64,000 bases of DNA from Sulfurospirillum sp. UCH001 (GTDB taxonomy: Bacteria; Campylobacterota; Campylobacteria; Campylobacterales; Sulfurospirillaceae): positions 1,736,001-1,800,000 of the forward strand of contig NZ_AP014723.1 in the NCBI RefSeq assembly GCF_001548035.1, in the 5' to 3' direction. This document shows positions 15,042 to 22,067 of this stretch, one piece after another. Position numbers and translations under genes: made by a program. The first letter of the stretch is position 1, and each line of letters starts with the position of its first letter. The notes under the pieces are model-generated. The model made no database searches and was not told the DNA's origin. It saw only the letters and a program-made list of their open reading frames with translations.

Positions 15042-15194
15042 ATGAAAAGACGTATCAAAAGTAAGATAAAAAAAAGAGACATTTATATTTTATTGCACCA
15101 TAATCTAAAACAAATGCTTAGGATGCAACGACTTATAGAATTTACTTTTATATTACCTAATAAGTCAGATTTTACAATTAAGGAGAAAAGATGA
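15042..15194 (+). CDS. 50-residue basic protein, first gene of the recombination operon
   Basis: The frame begins MKRRIKSKIKKRDIYILLHH and has an AAGGAG site six bases upstream. It is highly basic at its N terminus. Its TGA overlaps the next ATG as ATGA. No family is recognised. As the first gene after the structured leader it could be an early regulator or nucleic-acid-binding peptide. Confidence 0.55.
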   Translation: MKRRIKSKIKKRDIYILLHHNLKQMLRMQRLIEFTFILPNKSDFTIKEKR

Positions 15195-15436
15195 GAGATG
15201 GCGTAAAGGCACAAGTAGATCAAGCAGTAGAATCTGGTTATCTAAGAGGTGACGAGCTAGAAAGTGTTAAAGAAAATTTATTTCACAACGACGAAGTAAA
15301 AATATTGATCATCCCAAAAGGAACGACTATTAAAATAAATGGTATCCCCTTTACATTAAAAGAGGATACGGAGGTTTATGGGTTAGTGTCTAATTTAGAG
15401 TTGGCATTCAGAGAGCATGAGGTTAGTTCATCCTAA
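15191..15436 (+). CDS. Hypothetical early phage protein (81 aa)
   Basis: 81 residues. The N terminus is acidic and helical (GVKAQVDQAVESGYLRGDEL). The C-terminal half is beta-rich (VKILIIPKGTTIKINGIPFT). No family is recognised. The start is coupled to the 50-codon gene upstream. Its 3' end overlaps the opposite-strand Cas2-like gene by 9 bases. Confidence 0.55.
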   Translation: MRDGVKAQVDQAVESGYLRGDELESVKENLFHNDEVKILIIPKGTTIKINGIPFTLKEDTEVYGLVSNLELAFREHEVSSS

Positions 15437-15730
15437 ATGCTTTCCTAGCCAAGTAGCACAATCACCTTTAAAACCTTGCCAATGATAAGATTTATTAGTT
15501 ATGTCTACTACTAAAATTACATCATTGCTATCAATAGCTGTTTGAAGATGGTCTCTTGCTTGTTGTGTATTATATTTAGATTTTATTATCCAAGTAGAAT
15601 CTGCACAATGCCAAGTAGAACCATCACTTAATCCACGTATACGGTCGTATAAACCAGAGTAGTTTTGCCCTTTATCTTTACCAACAGCACCACCTTTATT
15701 CAAATCATACGTAATCAACAAAGCATTCAT
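15428..15730 (-). CDS. SinR-family Cas2-like fold protein
   Basis: 100 residues from the ATG at 15730, which has AAGGAG upstream; a longer frame exists without support. MNALLITYDLNKGG, then YSGLYDRIRGLSDG, STWHCADSTWIIKS and SNDVILVVDIT follow the small ferredoxin-like family annotated 'SinR family'. Those proteins resemble Cas2/VapD-type folds. It is the only leftward gene inside a rightward operon and has its own promoter. That is typical of a moron or cargo gene expressed in the lysogen. Nuclease activity is not established; no cas1 is present. Confidence 0.7.
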   Translation of the reverse strand: MNALLITYDLNKGGAVGKDKGQNYSGLYDRIRGLSDGSTWHCADSTWIIKSKYNTQQARDHLQTAIDSNDVILVVDITNKSYHWQGFKGDCATWLGKHLG

Positions 15731-15769
15731 TCTAAAAACTCCTTGTGTGTATTTTGTATAGGCAAAACC

Positions 15770-15775
15770 ATTATA
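15770..15775 (-). promoter_or_regulatory. -10 element for the SinR-like gene
   Basis: Minus-strand TATAAT (GGTATAATGG), with TTCACT 17 bases upstream as a -35-like hexamer. It lies about 40 bases before the ATG at 15730. No phage operator overlaps it, so the gene is probably expressed in the lysogen. Confidence 0.65.
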
Positions 15776-15806
15776 CCACGAGGAGCTTCTAGAGTGAAAA
15801 CTCAAT

Positions 15807-15880
15807 AAAACACACTATGAATACAGCGCAGACACTGATCATCGGTCACTAGGCATAACGGGGTGACGGTAGTGTGTTTT
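15807..15880. ncRNA. Stem-bounded element A (74 nt)
   Basis: Ends form a perfect 11-bp stem, AAAACACACTA with TAGTGTGTTTT. An inner GTCAC (15845) / GTGAC (15863) stem lies inside. It is the first of three elements of 73-74 nt with 86-nt start-to-start spacing. It is not a tRNA (no TPsiC loop). Confidence 0.5.
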
Positions 15881-15892
15881 AACCTTCCACTG

Positions 15893-15966
15893 AGAACATG
15901 ACACATTCAACAACAATATATTAAGTAGTGTTTATTTGATGAAAACAATGGTTTTGTGCGTGTTCT
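15893..15966. ncRNA. Stem-bounded element B (74 nt)
   Basis: Ends form a 12-bp stem with one bulged A and one G-T pair (15893-15905 with 15955-15966). It shares CATTCAACAA (15904-15913) and GGTTTTG (15950-15956) with element C. Confidence 0.5.
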
Positions 15967-15978
15967 GATAGAGGGTTT

Positions 15979-16051
15979 ATTTGATGGCATTAAGCATTCA
16001 ACAATAGCACATGTTAATTCGAGAAAAAAGGTTTTGCACGTGCCATCAAGT
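15979..16051. ncRNA. Stem-bounded element C (73 nt)
   Basis: Ends form an 11-bp stem (15979-15989 with 16041-16051), perfect over TTGATGGCA/TGCCATCAA. It contains CATTCAACAA (15995-16004) and GGTTTTG (16030-16036) as in element B, which points to a duplicated origin. Confidence 0.5.
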
Positions 16052-16060
16052 TTTTAAATG

Positions 16061-16176
16061 GTGAGTAGTCAAGTGGACAAAGGACGTAAGGGTGCAGTCC
16101 AGCGTAGCAAATAAAAACCCAAGTCGAGTGTCGTAATGCGCCAGCAAAGCCAAAAGGCAATGGGCTACTCACTTTT
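16061..16176 (+). ncRNA. Stem-bounded element D (112 nt) with T-run
   Basis: GTGAGTAGTC (16061-16070) pairs with the 10 bases 16163-16172, one of them G-T. Inner stems include GGAC (16082) / GTCC (16097) and GCC/GGC around 16148-16157. TTTTT follows the outer stem, so this could end an RNA transcript covering A-D. No gene is seen in 15806-16204 other than these structures. Confidence 0.45.
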
Positions 16177-16192
16177 TAAGAACTTACACAAA

Positions 16193-16207
16193 GGAGTCCG
16201 ACCAATG
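16193..16207 (+). promoter_or_regulatory. Ribosome site with the AGTCCGACC motif (copy 1)
   Basis: AAAGGAGTCCGACCAATG joins the Shine-Dalgarno, the recurrent 9-mer and the start codon. The identical 18 bases precede the gene at 24737. The element could be blocked by the antisense loop at 11191-11202. Confidence 0.55.
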
Positions 16208-16321
16208 AGTACACAAAGAATTTTAAAAACTAGAGCATGGGTTATGCGTTTCAACAAATTTAAGAAACAAACAACAAGACACACTATTTTAGTGTTAATG
16301 ACTATGGGGGGTTTAGCATGA
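16205..16321 (+). CDS. 38-residue basic peptide
   Basis: The frame starts MSTQRILKTRAWVMRFNKFK after the AAAGGAGTCCGACCA site. An in-frame ATG at 16136 lies within element D and has no ribosome site, so the shorter form is chosen. It is Arg/Lys-rich with a hydrophobic end (TILVLMTMGGLA). The stop overlaps the next ATG. Unknown function. Confidence 0.5.
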   Translation: MSTQRILKTRAWVMRFNKFKKQTTRHTILVLMTMGGLA

Positions 16322-16578
16322 GCCGATCAGATGCAGAAGTTATCCAGCGTATGAATGAAGATAGAGAATTTGAATACTATCAAGAAAATATGCAGTATAT
16401 GCAAAGTGGAGAGGAGCAGTATCAATCTTGCTTAGATGAAGCAGATGCAGAACTGCAAGAATGTTATACAACAATTTCACAAACAATTAAACAATTACAT
16501 AAACAATATGGCTTTAGTATTGTAGAGATACTAAATAATATGGTTGTTCCATCTATTGAAGCGGAGGTTACAAAATGA
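16318..16578 (+). CDS. Hypothetical helical phage protein (86 aa)
   Basis: 86 residues, acidic and Gln/Glu-rich, predicted almost fully helical (coiled coil around 30-70). It is coupled by 4-base overlaps to its neighbours. It directly precedes the annealase gene, which suggests a recombination accessory, but no family is recognised. Confidence 0.6.
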   Translation: MSRSDAEVIQRMNEDREFEYYQENMQYMQSGEEQYQSCLDEADAELQECYTTISQTIKQLHKQYGFSIVEILNNMVVPSIEAEVTK

Positions 16579-17315
16579 GCGATTTTAAAAAATTATCCGC
16601 ACCACTAAGCGCAGATGAAATAGAAATGAGAATTGGTAGTGGTGTTTCGGATGGTAGAGGATTTCCTTTGTTGGCTTATAAAACAGCTAGAGTTGATGCA
16701 AAAAGGCTAGATGATGCTTTCGGTGTACTTTGGAAAAATAATTTTTTTTACGACAAAGATGGTCTTTTGTGTTGTGAAATTTCAATTTATGACAAAGACA
16801 CGCAACAATGGATTGGGCGATGCGATGTAGGCACAGAAAGTAAAACAGAAAAAGAAAAAGGTCTTTATTCTGATGCTTTTAAACGTGCAGGTTTTAAGTG
16901 GGGAATTGGTGCAGAGCTTTACAACTTCCCAAGCATTTGGATTGAGTGGGATAACTGGGATAACAAAAATGGTAAAAAATATCCAAAATTTTATACAGAT
17001 AAAATCGTTATTAGTGAATATGAAAACGAAAATGGCTTTGTTAAAAAGTTAAAGCTCGAATACGATGGAAAAGTCATTTATGAGTTTGGAAAACGTCAGC
17101 AATCAAAACAAAAACAAAAAGAAAAAGAAGATGTTGCTATAGATAAAAGATTTGATTTAATCATGGATATTGAAAAGCTAATTATAGATACTGGAACAAG
17201 TAAAGAAGAAATGCTTAACTTTTACAGAATTGATAGCTTAGATGTACTGGACGAAGAAAATCTTTTAAAAGTAAAAGCGATACTTATTAAAAAGAAAACT
17301 CCAAAGGCTGCATGA
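16575..17315 (+). CDS. Rad52/22-type single-strand annealing protein
   Basis: 246 residues. Family-typical segments are LLAYKTARVDAKRLDDAFG, GRCDVGTESKTEKEKG and YSDAFKRAGFKWGIGAELY; Rad52-family phage annealases share the GTES...EKEKG..SDAFKRA..KWGIG pattern. It should coat ssDNA and anneal complementary strands. With the YqaJ exonuclease and SSB encoded next it makes a Red-like recombination set. The C-terminal quarter is charged and helical, a probable SSB or exonuclease contact. The stop overlaps the exonuclease start. Confidence 0.88.
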   Translation: MSDFKKLSAPLSADEIEMRIGSGVSDGRGFPLLAYKTARVDAKRLDDAFGVLWKNNFFYDKDGLLCCEISIYDKDTQQWIGRCDVGTESKTEKEKGLYSDAFKRAGFKWGIGAELYNFPSIWIEWDNWDNKNGKKYPKFYTDKIVISEYENENGFVKKLKLEYDGKVIYEFGKRQQSKQKQKEKEDVAIDKRFDLIMDIEKLIIDTGTSKEEMLNFYRIDSLDVLDEENLLKVKAILIKKKTPKAA

Positions 17316-18148
17316 TGGAAAGATTACTATTAGAGCAAGGATCACAAGAATGGCACGATTTAAGAGCTAAATATCATCGCACAGCTTCAAGAACTCCTAT
17401 AGTTCTTGGGCTTTCACCATTTCAAAAAAAAGATAATTTAGCAAGAGAGTTAAAGTTTGGAATAAAGCCTTATTACAATAACGCTATGAAGCGTGGAAAT
17501 GAATTAGAGCCTTATGTTAGAGAGTTAGCAAATAAGTATTTTAATGACATTTTTGAGCCTGCAGTAGGTATTAATGCTGATTTTTTAGCTTCGCTTGATG
17601 GTATTAATTTTGATGCAGACACAATTATCGAAATTAAAGTAAGCGAGCATACATATAACGAAGTAAAAAATGGTCGGATACCTGAACACTACAAAGCGCA
17701 AATGCTTCATCAACTTTATGTATTTGAAGCAAAAAAAGCATACTTAGTGGCTTACAGCGAGAAGAACGATGAAATAGCAGTAAGCGATGCTGTACTTGAT
17801 GACCCAGTATGGTTTTGGAATATGCTTACATCATGGAAAGAGTTCGAAAACTTTATGAGCACATACGAGCTTGAAGAAGAAATTGAACATACAGATACAG
17901 AGTGGGAAATGTTGGCTTGTAAGCTAAAAGATATTAGCGATCGTAAAAAAGAGCTTGAAGCAGAAGAAGCCGAATATAAAGAGGCACTTTTATCAATGGC
18001 TAACGGTGTAAAGTCTAAAGGATTTGGAGTTTCTGTTTACCCTACTAAGAAAAAAAGTGTTGATTATAAAACTCTTTTGGCTGAAAACAAAATAGATGCT
18101 ACTCCATATACTAAAGAAAGTATATCTTGGTCGGTAAAAGTGTCGTGA
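17312..18148 (+). CDS. YqaJ-type viral exonuclease (lambda exo fold)
   Basis: 278 residues; it may start at 17312 or at the adjacent ATG at 17315. GSQEWHDLRAKYHRTASRTP with VLGLSPFQKKD opens the YqaJ domain. MKRGNELEPYVRELA gives the Glu; ASLDGINFDADTIIEIKVS carries the D...ExK catalytic core. HYKAQMLHQLYVF completes the pattern. It digests one strand of dsDNA 5' to 3' to load the annealase. The C-terminal tail (190-278) is a charged coiled coil. All catalytic residues are present. Confidence 0.9.
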   Translation: MMERLLLEQGSQEWHDLRAKYHRTASRTPIVLGLSPFQKKDNLARELKFGIKPYYNNAMKRGNELEPYVRELANKYFNDIFEPAVGINADFLASLDGINFDADTIIEIKVSEHTYNEVKNGRIPEHYKAQMLHQLYVFEAKKAYLVAYSEKNDEIAVSDAVLDDPVWFWNMLTSWKEFENFMSTYELEEEIEHTDTEWEMLACKLKDISDRKKELEAEEAEYKEALLSMANGVKSKGFGVSVYPTKKKSVDYKTLLAENKIDATPYTKESISWSVKVS

Positions 18149-18555
18149 AAATCCAATTTAAAAAAGAACGAGGACAACTTATCCCCTACTCTGACGAAGA
18201 CGAGCGCAAACTAAAGAAAATGCAAGATGGAGCATGTTACGTTGTTGAAATCAAGAACTTAGACACTCGGACACTTCAACAGAACAAAGCACTTCACAAG
18301 TATTTTTCTTTAGTTGCTGAGGCTTTAAACGATAGACAACTCACAGTTAAAACAATCATCAAGGCAGACATTGAATGGAATCCATTAAGCGTTAAAGAAA
18401 TGCTTTGGAAGCCTATACAAGAAGCCGTATTGCACAAGAAATCAACAACGGAGCTAAAACGCAAAGAGATAGACGATGTTTACGACACTATCAACTTAGC
18501 GTTAGGTCAAAAATTCGGTATTCACGTACCGTTTCCAACGATAGAAAAAGGGTAG
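18145..18555 (+). CDS. Conserved phage protein, NinB-like position
   Basis: 136 residues from a GTG that overlaps the exonuclease TGA as GTGA; a TTG 18 bases earlier is less likely. DTRTLQQNKALHKYFSLVAE, then WNPLSVKEMLWKPIQE, STTELKRKEIDDVYDTINLA and FGIHVPFP are a pattern seen in many phage recombination clusters. Its role is unproven. The QQNKALH..F segment recalls NinB/Orf-type recombination mediators, but I cannot confirm the relationship. It probably works with the annealase. Confidence 0.6.
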   Translation: MKIQFKKERGQLIPYSDEDERKLKKMQDGACYVVEIKNLDTRTLQQNKALHKYFSLVAEALNDRQLTVKTIIKADIEWNPLSVKEMLWKPIQEAVLHKKSTTELKRKEIDDVYDTINLALGQKFGIHVPFPTIEKG

Positions 18556-18557
18556 TA

Positions 18558-18689
18558 ATGCCTGACGAAATTCAATACGAAGCATTACAGCTAATGCTAT
18601 GCAATAAAGAACGTGTGAGCGTAAAAGATGCGCTTAGAGCTATGGAAACAATATCAAAAATGAAAGGCGAAAAATGTTTAACCGTGTAA
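18558..18689 (+). CDS. 43-residue acidic-helical peptide
   Basis: The frame [20 protein letters not shown] and onward starts two bases after the preceding stop. It ends inside the first codons of ssb (16-base overlap). A longer in-frame frame starting at 18405 overlaps the upstream gene and is unlikely. It may mainly couple ssb translation. Confidence 0.45.
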   Translation: MPDEIQYEALQLMLCNKERVSVKDALRAMETISKMKGEKCLTV

Positions 18690-19075
18690 TCATGCTCGGC
18701 AACCTAACCAGAGATTGTGAACTACGCTACCTACCAAGCGGTGGCGCAGTTTGTACAACAGGGTTAGCTACAAATAGAAGATTTAAAAAGCAAGACGGTA
18801 ATCAAGGCGAAGAAGTATGCTTTATCGACATCACCTTTTTTGGACGTACTGCAGAGATCGCTAATCAATACCTAAGCCGTGGAAAAAAAGTATTGGTTGA
18901 AGGTCGTTTAAAACTCGATCAATGGACAGATCAACAAGGTGTAAAGCGCTCAAAGCACTCTATCACTGTTGAGTCATTGCAGATGATGGATAGCAAAGGT
19001 CAACCAGAAGGCGAAAGACATGAAGATGGTGGAGTTCCTGACATTGACATTAACGATGACGAGATACCATTTTAG
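18674..19075 (+). CDS. ssb: Phage single-stranded DNA-binding protein
   Basis: 133 residues. The OB fold begins [20 protein letters not shown] and contains [21 protein letters not shown] and [14 protein letters not shown], hallmark SSB strands. A short linker leads to the acidic tip DINDDEIPF that recruits partner proteins. It protects ssDNA during phage replication and annealing. It lies at the end of the annealase-exonuclease group. Confidence 0.95.
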   Translation: MFNRVIMLGNLTRDCELRYLPSGGAVCTTGLATNRRFKKQDGNQGEEVCFIDITFFGRTAEIANQYLSRGKKVLVEGRLKLDQWTDQQGVKRSKHSITVESLQMMDSKGQPEGERHEDGGVPDIDINDDEIPF

Positions 19076-19086
19076 CCTTTACAGCT

Positions 19087-19174
19087 CACTACACGTAGTG
19101 GGCGATAAATACTAAAACGCATTTAAACACTCGTTTCCATTTTGGAAACTACTCAACTATTCGGGATTACCGAA
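19087..19174 (+). repeat. Three consecutive perfect hairpins
   Basis: CACTAC/GTAGTG (19087-19100), GTTTCC/GGAAAC (19133-19149) and TTCGG/CCGAA (19160-19174) lie one after another between ssb and the methyltransferase. None has a T-run. They could stabilise the ssb message or act as a processing region. Confidence 0.5.
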
Positions 19175-19196
19175 CAACTCAAACAAAGGTACAGAT

Positions 19197-20846
19197 ATGA
19201 GCATTTTTAAAAATCCTGATTTATACCCAACACCGCCAATGTTAGCTATAAAAATGCTAAGCAAGGTTAAGCACTGGGGAAAAATCAAAAGCATTTTAGA
19301 GCCATCGGCAGGCATGGGCGATCTTGTTGAATCAATAAAAGACAAATGCAGACACAACAATGTAGACATTTCAGCGATTGAAATAGACACACATTGTGCT
19401 GATATGTTGAGAGGGAAAGGGATTCAGGTAATAGATTCAGACTTCTTGCAATACAACGGCTTAGAACAGTTTGATCTTATTGTTGCAAACTTTCCATTTA
19501 GCGATGGAGACAAGCACCTGCACAAAGCGATTGACATTTTATTCAGTGGTGAAATTGTATGCCTTTTAAACGCTGAAACACTTAAAAATCCTTATTCAAA
19601 CAGCCGAAAAGACTTAGTCGCAAAGCTCAATAAGTTGGGCGCACACGTTGAGTACATTCAGAACGCTTTTAGTAATGCTGAACGCAAGACAGATGTTGAA
19701 GTTGCGCTGATCTACATTGAGAAAATTAGAGAAGTAGAAACGGAACTTTTTGAGGGCATGAATGAGGACGTGACAGAGTTTGAAAGCATTGAAGAAAAGC
19801 ACGAAGTAGCAACGCATAACCAAATAGGCAACATCGTCAAACGCTACAACAAGGACAAAGAAGCCGTCACAAATCAGATCATGGACTTTTACAAAAATTA
19901 TAAATCGTTATCTAAGTATCTAAGCCTCGCAGTCGTAGGAGAAAATATCCAACAGTACAACAAGCAAGTTGAAGAGGAAAAAGGCGATCTTACGGAGATT
20001 ATGAAGAAAAAGCTTAACTACTTTTCAACACTTTTGAAAAAGACATACTGGTTGGAGACTATGAAACTTGATGAAGTCAAAAGACGTCTAACGTCTAAAA
20101 AGAGAGAAGAATTAGTCAAGGAATTAGACAAGTTTAGACATATGGACTTCACGGAAAGCAACATAAGACAGCTAATTATCAACCTTCTTGCAAAGTTTCC
20201 AATGATGATCGATGAAGCGATAGACTACCTTTTTGAGGAACTTACAAAACACGCTTTAAGAGATACCCGTTGGGGGTCAAACGAGTATGCGGCAAACATT
20301 CATTACTACAACGCTTGGAAAACTAACACGGCTTTTAAGATCAATAAAAAAGTCATCATGCCTTTCTATACTGGGTGGAGTGGCATTTACTCTTTGAGCT
20401 GGGAGCAAGAGAAGTTTTTCGATGATATGGACTTGGTAATGGGCTATTTAGACGGAGGATTGACACAAAAACAAAAGAAGATTGTAAGCGGCGAAGATGT
20501 TGAAGAAAAAAGCGAACCATCAACTGGGAAAGTCGTTAAATACTATCTTCAAGACTTAAAAATCACCCGTGATATTGATACAAAATATTTCAAGGTGAGT
20601 GTGTTTAAAAAAGGCACGATGCACATCACTTTTAAAGATGAGGATTTGCTAAGACGTTTCAACATTCACGTTGGGAAAAAGCGTAATTTCTTACCTATGG
20701 ATTACAGCAATAAAGATTACAAAGACTTAACACCAAAAGAAAAAGAGATGGTGAAAGATTTTGACGGTGGCGAAAAATCATACAAAACGATAGAGAGACA
20801 TTTAGTCTTGAATCACTTTAATGAACAGCTTTTATTAGGAGCTTAA
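19197..20846 (+). CDS. SAM-dependent DNA methyltransferase with DUF4942-like C terminus
   Basis: 549 residues. The N-terminal Rossmann part shows LEPSAGMGDL (motif I, 34-43), IEIDTHCADML, and VANFPFSDG. The last stands where N6-adenine methylases have NPPF/NPPY, so the first Pro is Phe. The central and C-terminal parts (about 200-549) resemble the DUF4942 region attached to phage methylases, with FHxx-like YYNAWKTNTAFKINKKVIMP. The NFPF core may weaken or alter catalysis. It stands alone without a nuclease partner. Confidence 0.75.
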   Translation: MSIFKNPDLYPTPPMLAIKMLSKVKHWGKIKSILEPSAGMGDLVESIKDKCRHNNVDISAIEIDTHCADMLRGKGIQVIDSDFLQYNGLEQFDLIVANFPFSDGDKHLHKAIDILFSGEIVCLLNAETLKNPYSNSRKDLVAKLNKLGAHVEYIQNAFSNAERKTDVEVALIYIEKIREVETELFEGMNEDVTEFESIEEKHEVATHNQIGNIVKRYNKDKEAVTNQIMDFYKNYKSLSKYLSLAVVGENIQQYNKQVEEEKGDLTEIMKKKLNYFSTLLKKTYWLETMKLDEVKRRLTSKKREELVKELDKFRHMDFTESNIRQLIINLLAKFPMMIDEAIDYLFEELTKHALRDTRWGSNEYAANIHYYNAWKTNTAFKINKKVIMPFYTGWSGIYSLSWEQEKFFDDMDLVMGYLDGGLTQKQKKIVSGEDVEEKSEPSTGKVVKYYLQDLKITRDIDTKYFKVSVFKKGTMHITFKDEDLLRRFNIHVGKKRNFLPMDYSNKDYKDLTPKEKEMVKDFDGGEKSYKTIERHLVLNHFNEQLLLGA

Positions 20847-20848
20847 TA

Positions 20849-20971
20849 ATGGAATACCTAACACTATTTTCCATCGCTTTCATTCTATGCCTCATTCCTT
20901 TTGTAGGTGGTAAGCCAAAGAAGAAAGGCTCTATTGACCCGATAAAAAGCGTGAAAGGGTTGAAGTTATGA
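20849..20971 (+). CDS. 40-residue membrane peptide
   Basis: The frame MEYLTLFSIAFILCLIPFVG then a basic tail (KPKKKGS) starts two bases after the methyltransferase stop, with AGGAG at 20837-20841. Its TGA overlaps the next ATG. It has one membrane span. Function unknown. Confidence 0.5.
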   Translation: MEYLTLFSIAFILCLIPFVGGKPKKKGSIDPIKSVKGLKL

Positions 20972-21771
20972 AATACATAGCAACAATAAGCGGAGGTAAG
21001 GACAGCGTAACAATGTGTGACTTGCTTTTAAAGAATGGGTATCCAGTTGATTACATCATTTTTCAAGACACGCTAATGGAATTCGATTTGATGTATCACT
21101 ATATTGAAAAATTAAAAAGTTACTTTAAAAATAGATATAAAAAAGAAATTATCGTTACTAAACCTAGAACCACTTTTGAGCATTGGTGTTATGGTGTTAT
21201 AAATGATAAAACTTCTAAATTTGATGGATGCATAAGAGGTATCCCAATGGTTTGGTCTGAGCCTTGTTATTGGAGAAGAGAGGCAAAAGTAAAACCATCA
21301 GAAGAGTTAATAGAAAGCCTTATAGGCTGTTATGGTGAACGTAAAATTTATATTGGTTATACACTTGATGAGAGAACCAGAATACAAAAAGATGAAAAAC
21401 TCCTATATCCACTTATAACAGAATTTAAAATGACTGAACGTGACTGCAAGCATTATTTAATTAATGAAGAAATGGAAAATCCTCTTTATAAATTTTTTAA
21501 CAGAACTGGTTGCGGTATGTGCCCAGGGCAAAGTGAAAAAGCTTGGTATCAAGTATGGAAGAATTTTAAAGACATGTGGACTTATATGGTATTAGTTGAA
21601 AATAGATTAGATCAGCTTGAAAAAAGTGGTATTGGCATTAAAAACAAATATTGGTTCACAAAGTTTAGAACGTGTGCTGACATGGAAAAACTATTCAAAA
21701 AGATGGAAAAGCAAGGAAGCTTATTTGAACTATCAGATGAGCCACTAAAAGACTGCTTTTGCAAGATTTGA
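20968..21771 (+). CDS. PAPS reductase-family (PP-loop) phage protein
   Basis: 267 residues. The PP-loop SGGKDS (8-13) near the N terminus and a Cys cluster (GCGMCPG around 190, CFCKI at the C terminus) place it in the PAPS reductase / adenine-nucleotide alpha-hydrolase group common in phages. The enzymes activate substrates with ATP. Here no sulfate-assimilation neighbour exists, so a role in nucleotide or DNA/RNA modification is more likely. It is flanked by two methyltransferases. It is too short and different for full DndC. Confidence 0.8.
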   Translation: MKYIATISGGKDSVTMCDLLLKNGYPVDYIIFQDTLMEFDLMYHYIEKLKSYFKNRYKKEIIVTKPRTTFEHWCYGVINDKTSKFDGCIRGIPMVWSEPCYWRREAKVKPSEELIESLIGCYGERKIYIGYTLDERTRIQKDEKLLYPLITEFKMTERDCKHYLINEEMENPLYKFFNRTGCGMCPGQSEKAWYQVWKNFKDMWTYMVLVENRLDQLEKSGIGIKNKYWFTKFRTCADMEKLFKKMEKQGSLFELSDEPLKDCFCKI

Positions 21772-21779
21772 GGTGATAC

Positions 21780-22067
21780 ATGACCCACGAAAAGTTCCTA
21801 GAAAAGCAATGGCAAAACTATCAAACTATATGCAATATGAAAGGGATGGATGCAGGTACAAAAGAGGACTATATCAAAAGGCAAACTCCTACATACTATA
21901 AGCCTGACGTATTGCTAGAAAAAACACCAAAATCACCATGTCTTAGTGTTAAAACACCTATTTTAAAAGCAGAAGAAAACATCACCCTATCACGTAGAGA
22001 ATTAAAACGTATGCTTGAAGAAGTAGCGTTAAGAGCTTATGAACTTGGTATTAAGGAAAGTGCATGA
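21780..22067 (+). CDS. Hypothetical phage protein (95 aa)
   Basis: 95 residues, basic, no recognised domain. The C-terminal part (LSRRELKRMLEEVALRAYEL) is an amphipathic helix. It sits between the PP-loop gene and the cytosine methyltransferase, overlapping the latter's start by 4 bases. Confidence 0.55.
   Translation: MTHEKFLEKQWQNYQTICNMKGMDAGTKEDYIKRQTPTYYKPDVLLEKTPKSPCLSVKTPILKAEENITLSRRELKRMLEEVALRAYELGIKESA

Noticed and set aside
15807-16176. tRNA genes or a CRISPR array
   Set aside because: Element lengths of 73-74 nt suggested tRNAs, but no TPsiC loop, anticodon arm or CCA-compatible acceptor is present. There are no identical repeats with unique spacers, so it is not CRISPR; no cas1 accompanies the Cas2-like gene.
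15428-16176. Retron or diversity-generating retroelement
   Set aside because: Structured RNA beside a small gene raised the idea, but no reverse transcriptase is encoded in the window.
20968-21771. Phosphorothioation (Dnd) system
   Set aside because: The PP-loop protein is too short and lacks DndA, DndD and DndE partners.
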